Positions 63,239 through 64,000 of a DNA stretch of 64,000 nucleotides are shown here, in pieces. A program made the position numbers and the translations under genes. Numbering within the stretch: the stretch's first letter is position 1; each line of letters begins with the position of its first letter. The notes below the pieces were generated by a model. It was not told where the DNA came from. It saw nothing but the letters and a program-made list of their open reading frames with translations, and searched no databases. The stretch comes from Rhynchopus euleeides (taxonomy: Eukaryota > Euglenozoa > Diplonemea > Diplonemida > Diplonemidae): positions 992,001-1,056,000 of the forward strand of contig OY723308.1 in assembly GCA_963210315.1 (NCBI GenBank), written 5' to 3'.

Positions 63239-64000
63239 GTAAGCTACGCTGCACGCTTTGGCTTAAGGTAGCGCATTGCGTGTAGGCTGGATGTATCCCT
63301 CTGGAGACCCGGTGTTTCGCTTAGGCCGCTAAGACCAGTCAGGCTGCACGCGGCGCTCATGAAGCGCGCCGCGTGGCCAGAAGAAACTGTGGGCGGCAAC
63401 CGTGTTACGTGTTTTTCACCGGGGCGCGTGGGACAAGTTTACCGCACACGCGCACGTGGGACAAGTTCAACGCACACGCACACGTGGATCCCCCGGCTTT
63501 GCCTTCCTTCGCCTTCCTACTTTTAGTTCTTTTTCACCACGATCTTTTGCCCGTCACCTGTTGTTCGACGAGTCGAGCCGCGGCCAGGAACGCCTCTGGA
63601 ATACCCTGTGGTGGTGAGTGTCCGTTCGTCCTGTTTAGACCAGCCGTTGTTCCCGTCTTCTCCTTTTTACGCCCACTGGGTTGGAGTTGATCAGTCAATC
63701 GTTCATCCGACCGCAGCATTATGCGACCGGCGCGGTGTTAACAAACGAGTGCATTAATCGTATTTTGTTGCACATTGCTTCCTTCCTTTCTACCTTTTAG
63801 CCTTTTCCCGCCAGCCCACAGAGATAGGAGCACGCTCTCCCTTTTTATTGCTGTTCTTGCTGTTAGCTTTTAGCTGGGTCCGCCCCGGCGAAGACCGGCG
63901 TCTTCTGGCCGTCTGGGGGGTCTGGCAATTGCGCTGGGCTCCCTGGATTCTCTGGATGAGTCAGTCTTTAAACAAAATCAATATGTTTTGACTGCCGTGC
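63239..64000. other. Window end; short match to the DUF4116 repeat at the edge
   Basis: No gene is seen up to about 63980. The last bases (TGTTTTGACTGCCGTGC) exactly repeat the end of the DUF4116 block at about 63128-63144, so another repeat block or copy may begin just outside the window. Confidence 0.45.

Overview
This is a nuclear genomic window from a protist. Thirteen host genes are recognisable, and all lie on the + strand (1184, 13658, 29424, 31062, 33669, 37942, 41103, 43620, 50953, 54869, 57012, 59626, 62126). Most are long single exons with GC-rich third positions. They are separated by 0.4-4 kb spacers full of poly-C, poly-pyrimidine and CA/CT tracts. Just upstream of nearly every start codon a pyrimidine tract ends in AG, as expected of spliced-leader acceptor sites. 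One gene carries clear GT-AG introns. One-way gene order, trans-splice-like 5' ends, and a non-LTR retrotransposon with a 2A motif (as in trypanosomatid ingi/L1Tc elements) together suggest Euglenozoa. My first guess is a diplonemid; a dinoflagellate-type alveolate is the main alternative. This assignment is inference.

Layout. 1-4.3 kb: a membrane protein with a sushi-like domain. 4.3-12.5 kb: a full-length non-LTR retrotransposon on the minus strand (ORF1, 2A, ORF2), set in TC microsatellites. 13.7-15.6 kb: a transmembrane U-box protein. 16-26 kb: a transposon block containing a 329-bp MITE, a 5'-truncated copy of the retrotransposon with tandem 3' units and a TA-flanked MITE, a hAT-like autonomous element, and an element with ~240-bp inverted repeats. 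26-29.4 kb: no gene seen. 29.4-45.2 kb: AA10 lytic polysaccharide monooxygenase, diphosphomevalonate decarboxylase, a TPR co-chaperone with introns, GH37 trehalase, cathepsin B-like protease, and an unknown Q/K-rich protein. 45.5-48.9 kb: three DNA transposons nested inside one another, the middle one carrying a histone-H2B-like ORF. 51-63 kb: a zinc finger/NYN ribonuclease-like protein, a PhoD-like ectophosphatase, a p62/NBR1-like PB1-UBA protein with a novel Cys/His array, an unknown secreted protein, and a ubiquitin-like/DUF4116 repeat protein with a frameshift.

Taken together, the secreted or surface hydrolases (LPMO, trehalase, cathepsin B, PhoD) fit a scavenging heterotroph. Three genes are linked to ubiquitin biology (U-box, PB1-UBA, UBL-DUF4116). 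The most novel signals are the p62-like protein with a new zinc module, the 2A motif placed after an in-frame TGA between retrotransposon ORF1 and ORF2, the nested transposons with an exact empty site elsewhere in the window, and the histone-like ORF inside a DNA transposon.
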